From Bacteroidota bacterium (GTDB lineage Bacteria; Bacteroidota; Bacteroidia; Flavobacteriales_D; Crocinitomicaceae): DNA of 25,095 nt. Position 1 is the first letter of the stretch. Each line of letters starts with the position of its first letter. The notes beneath the pieces were generated by a model. It saw only the letters and a list, made by a program, of their open reading frames with translations, was not told the DNA's origin and did not search any database. This document shows, one piece after another, positions 22,174-25,095 of this stretch. The stretch spans positions 1 to 25,095 of the forward strand of contig JAJRQP010000171.1 in assembly GCA_024280195.1 (NCBI GenBank). Direction: 5' to 3'. A program made the position numbers and the translations under genes.

Positions 22174-23196
22174 GTGAAAAACATTGCTATCGTCATACTT
22201 AATTGGAATGGAAAAGAGCTTTTAGAGCAATTCCTACCGAACGTTATCAATTATTCCGGTGATGCCAGAATAATTGTGGCAGATAATGCATCTTCTGATG
22301 AGTCAATTGATTTTATAGAAAATACATATCCTACAATAGAAATTATACGAAACCAGCAAAACGGAGGTTTTGCCAAAGGATATAACGATGCCTTAAAGCA
22401 AGTAAATGCTGAATTTTACGTCCTTCTTAATAGCGACGTAGAAGTCACTGAGAATTGGCTAGAACCTATGTTCAATGCAATGAGGAATCCTAAAACAGCA
22501 GGATGCCAACCTAAAGTTCTTGCTTATAATAATAGAGAATATTTTGAGCACGCAGGTGCAGCAGGAGGATTTATCGATAAGAATTACTTTCCTTTTTGTA
22601 GAGGTCGACTATTTGACAATGTTGAGAAAGACAACGGTCAATATGATACTGAAATTGAAATATTCTGGGCGACTGGTGCTTGCATGATGATTCGTGCAGA
22701 GTTGTTTCACAAAGCCAACGGATTTGACGAAGATTTCTTTGCTCACATGGAAGAAATTGATCTTTGCTGGAGAATTAAAAAATGGGGATATCATTTCAAA
22801 GTTATTCCTAGTTCAAAGGTTTATCACGTTGGAGGAGGAACTCTCCCCTATTCTTCTCCCCAAAAAGTGTATTACAATTTTCGGAATAACTTGATGATGA
22901 TTACCAAAAATCATGAAGGGTATTGGGCGCCAAAATTATATTACAGAATGGCTCTAGACGGAGTTGCTGCGGCAATGTTTCTATTTAAAGGTCAATTCAA
23001 ATCCTTCTCTGCAGTTTTTAATGCTCACATGTATCAGCATTCTCATTTAAGAAAAACATTAAAAAAGAGAAAGGAAATTCAACAAGGAACAACTCATTTT
23101 GATGCTTCTGGATTCTACCGAGGTAATATTCTTTGGTCTTATTTTATTCAGAAAAAGAAAAAAAGCTCAGAATTAGAATCAAGTAAGTTTGATTAA
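22174..23196 (+). CDS. Family 2 glycosyltransferase (WbbL/rhamnosyltransferase-like)
   Basis: The 340-residue protein starts MKNIAIVILNWNGKELLEQF, the usual GT2 opening strand, when read from GTG at 22174. The UDP/dTDP-sugar site is seen in IIVADNASSDES and NGGFAKGYN. The DxD-type motif is LLNSDVEV. The acceptor/catalytic region is GFDEDFFAHMEEIDLCWR, with ED-like acids, followed by GGGT. The C-terminal part holds a weak hydrophobic segment (MALDGVAAAMFLF) and a basic tail. Such enzymes add a sugar to a lipid-linked glycan or O-antigen precursor at the inner membrane; the donor sugar cannot be told. It is 30 bp from the GWxTD gene. No polysaccharide cluster surrounds it. Confidence 0.9.
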   Translation: MKNIAIVILNWNGKELLEQFLPNVINYSGDARIIVADNASSDESIDFIENTYPTIEIIRNQQNGGFAKGYNDALKQVNAEFYVLLNSDVEVTENWLEPMFNAMRNPKTAGCQPKVLAYNNREYFEHAGAAGGFIDKNYFPFCRGRLFDNVEKDNGQYDTEIEIFWATGACMMIRAELFHKANGFDEDFFAHMEEIDLCWRIKKWGYHFKVIPSSKVYHVGGGTLPYSSPQKVYYNFRNNLMMITKNHEGYWAPKLYYRMALDGVAAAMFLFKGQFKSFSAVFNAHMYQHSHLRKTLKKRKEIQQGTTHFDASGFYRGNILWSYFIQKKKKSSELESSKFD

Positions 23197-23365
23197 GGCC
23201 TAGCTTATTGTTTGCCTTCATTTTGATGATTAGTAAAGAAATTGAATAGAGATACGGAAAATCTCTTCTTGATCTCCAAATCCCCTCCTTAAATTCTTTT
23301 AAAATCGATAGAAATTCACTACATTCGCCCGACAAATTAGAAACACATTAAAAACACATAATTAC

Positions 23366-25095
23366 ATGGCTTTTGACATAGAAATGATAAAAGAAGTGTA
23401 TGCTCGTTACCCAGAAAGAGTAGCAGCGGCACGAAAGGTTGTAGGAAAACCTTTGACATTAGCAGAGAAAATTTTATACACTCATCTTTGGGATGGGGCA
23501 GCGAACACTGCTTTTGAAAGAGGAAATGCATACGTTGATTTTGCTCCCGATAGAGTAGCAATGCAAGATGCAACTGCACAAATGGCACTTCTTCAATTTA
23601 TGCAAGCAGGAAAAGAAAAAGTGGCTGTACCTTCAACTGCACACGCTGATCACTTAATTCAAGCAAAATTAGGAGCAAGTGTCGATTTGCAGGAAGGAAT
23701 CAATAAAAACAATGAAGTATTTAATTTCTTAAGCTCTGTATGTGATAAATACGGAATTGGATTTTGGAAGCCAGGTGCAGGAATTATTCATCAAGTTGTT
23801 TTAGAAAATTATGCATTCCCTGGAGGAATGATGATTGGAACCGATTCTCATACGGTAAATGCTGGTGGATTAGGAATGGTAGCAATTGGTGTTGGTGGTG
23901 CTGACGCTGTTGATGTAATGGCAGGAATGGCATGGGAATTAAAAATGCCAAAATTGATTGGTGTTAAATTAACAGGGAAGTTAAACGGTTGGACAGCTCC
24001 AAAAGATATCATTTTGAAAGTTGCTGGAATTCTGACTGTAAAAGGTGGAACAGGAGCAATTGTAGAATACTTTGGAGACGGTGCAGAAAACATTTCTTGT
24101 ACAGGTAAAGGAACTATTTGTAACATGGGTGCGGAAGTTGGAGCAACGACTTCTACATTTGGTTACGATGATTCTATGAGAAGATATTTAGCCTCTACGG
24201 GGAGACAAGATGTTGTAGATGCTGCGGATAAAGTAGCTGAACATTTAACAGGTGATGCAGAAGTTTATGCGAAACCAGAGCAGTATTTCGATCAAGTAAT
24301 TGAAATTAACTTAGATACATTAACACCTCATTTAAACGGTCCTTTTACGCCAGATTTAGCAACACCTGTTTCAGAAATGAAAGAAGCTGCAGCGAAGAAT
24401 GATTGGCCAACAGATATTGAATGGGCATTGATTGGTTCTTGTACGAATTCTTCGTACGAAGATTTATCGAGAGCAGCTTCTATTGTAAAGGATGCGATGG
24501 AGAAAGGTATTGAAGCAAAAGCAATGTTAGGAATCAACCCTGGTTCTGAGCAAGTTCGATTTACTGCGGCAAGAGATGGCTTCATCGAGACTTTTGAAAA
24601 GTTAGGAGCAACGATTTTCACCAATGCTTGTGGGCCTTGTATCGGACAATGGGCAAGACCTGGTGCTGAGAAAGAAGAAAAGAACTCTATTGTTCACTCT
24701 TTCAACAGAAACTTTAAGAAAAGAGCAGATGGAAACCCGAATACGAATGCATTCGTTGCTTCGCCAGAAATGGTTGCTGCAATCGCATTGTCAGGGAAGT
24801 TAGATTTCAATCCAATGACGGACACATTAATTAATAAGAATGGAGAAACTGTTAAATTGGATGAACCTACAGGTTACGAATTACCAGTCAATGGTTTTGA
24901 TGTGGAAAACAATGGTTTTCAAGCGCCTGCAGAAGATGGTAGCGGTATTAATATTGTTGTGAAACCAGATTCTGAACGTCTTCAATTGTTAACTCCTTTT
25001 TCAGAATGGGATGGTGGAAACATCAACGGTGTCAAATTGTTAATTAAGGCATTCGGTAAATGTACAACAGATCACATTTCTATGGCTGGGCCATG
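23366..25095 (+). CDS. acn: Aconitate hydratase, mitochondrial type (3' end outside window)
   Basis: The frame is open from ATG at 23366 to the window end, giving 576 residues plus two bases; the full protein should be about 750. It interconverts citrate and isocitrate in the TCA cycle. The three [4Fe-4S] ligands are present: Cys359 (GSCTNSSYED), Cys422 and Cys425 (NACGPCIGQW), almost the same numbers as in mitochondrial aconitase (358, 421, 424). Substrate region signatures include DATAQMALLQF, PSTAHADHLI, GTDSHTVNAGGLG and the late GKCTTDHISMAGP, where the window ends. The short spacing and N-terminus fit the mitochondrial type and not AcnA/IRP1. No exact TAnnTTTG was found in the 169-bp gap upstream. 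Confidence 0.95.
   Translation, partial: MAFDIEMIKEVYARYPERVAAARKVVGKPLTLAEKILYTHLWDGAANTAFERGNAYVDFAPDRVAMQDATAQMALLQFMQAGKEKVAVPSTAHADHLIQAKLGASVDLQEGINKNNEVFNFLSSVCDKYGIGFWKPGAGIIHQVVLENYAFPGGMMIGTDSHTVNAGGLGMVAIGVGGADAVDVMAGMAWELKMPKLIGVKLTGKLNGWTAPKDIILKVAGILTVKGGTGAIVEYFGDGAENISCTGKGTICNMGAEVGATTSTFGYDDSMRRYLASTGRQDVVDAADKVAEHLTGDAEVYAKPEQYFDQVIEINLDTLTPHLNGPFTPDLATPVSEMKEAAAKNDWPTDIEWALIGSCTNSSYEDLSRAASIVKDAMEKGIEAKAMLGINPGSEQVRFTAARDGFIETFEKLGATIFTNACGPCIGQWARPGAEKEEKNSIVHSFNRNFKKRADGNPNTNAFVASPEMVAAIALSGKLDFNPMTDTLINKNGETVKLDEPTGYELPVNGFDVENNGFQAPAEDGSGINIVVKPDSERLQLLTPFSEWDGGNINGVKLLIKAFGKCTTDHISMAGP

Noticed and set aside
23320..23327. TACATTCG as an aconitase promoter
   Set aside because: It has one mismatch to TAnnTTTG and no -33 partner, so it was not called.
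23337..24624. Minus-strand frames opposite the last plus-strand gene
   Set aside because: They are opposite an uninterrupted aconitase frame with all three cluster cysteines.

Overview
The window is AT-rich DNA from a member of the Bacteroidota, most likely a flavobacterium-like organism. The evidence is a predicted secreted protein with a type IX secretion (T9SS) type A sorting signal, a PorE-like lipoprotein, a carboxypeptidase-D-regulatory plus TonB-dependent receptor protein, a GWxTD-domain protein, and repeated matches to the Bacteroidota promoter -7 element TAnnTTTG just upstream of genes. Shine-Dalgarno sequences are not evident. It looks like ordinary chromosome: no transposase, phage gene, CRISPR array or rRNA was seen.

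Layout. 1-470: a non-coding tandem array of a 90-bp unit that runs off the left edge. 471-3880 (minus): a TonB-dependent receptor and a PCMD-type T9SS cargo protein, separated by a strong terminator hairpin. 4047-7166 (plus): a small unknown protein, its terminator, then queE and a PorE-like lipoprotein 2 bp apart. 7167-7733: a gene-free convergent region with decayed direct repeats, a long hairpin and a terminator-like structure. 7734-9732 (minus): a thioesterase, a YwqK/MORN-variant secreted protein, a possible 33-residue protein and a 76-residue membrane protein. 9801-13405 (plus): a 7-TM protein of unknown function, a POT peptide transporter, and a secreted protein made of three 63-residue repeats. 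13459-14673 (minus): mtfA-like peptidase and aroQ, with aroQ back-to-back with xerD (14676-15578, plus). 15746-17059 (minus): rimO. 17157-20095 (plus): a lipoprotein overlapping elbB, then pckA. 20154-20730: tRNA-Ser(UGA) on the minus strand with a duplicated 3' end and terminator. 20731-25095 (plus): a GWxTD protein, a family 2 glycosyltransferase and a mitochondrial-type aconitase cut by the window end.

Functional themes. Central metabolism is represented by PEP carboxykinase, aconitase and dehydroquinase. RNA and ribosome modification is represented by QueE (queuosine/7-deazaguanine precursor) and RimO (S12 methylthiolation). The cell envelope is represented by the TonB receptor, T9SS cargo, PorE-like lipoprotein, POT transporter and glycosyltransferase. 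The rest is housekeeping (XerD) plus several uncharacterised exported proteins.

The least explained items are the 90-bp array with covarying hairpin positions, the secreted three-repeat protein at 12719-13405, the partial tRNA-Ser duplication, and the structured intergenic region around 7500-7635. Nothing here amounts to a demonstrable new multi-gene system.
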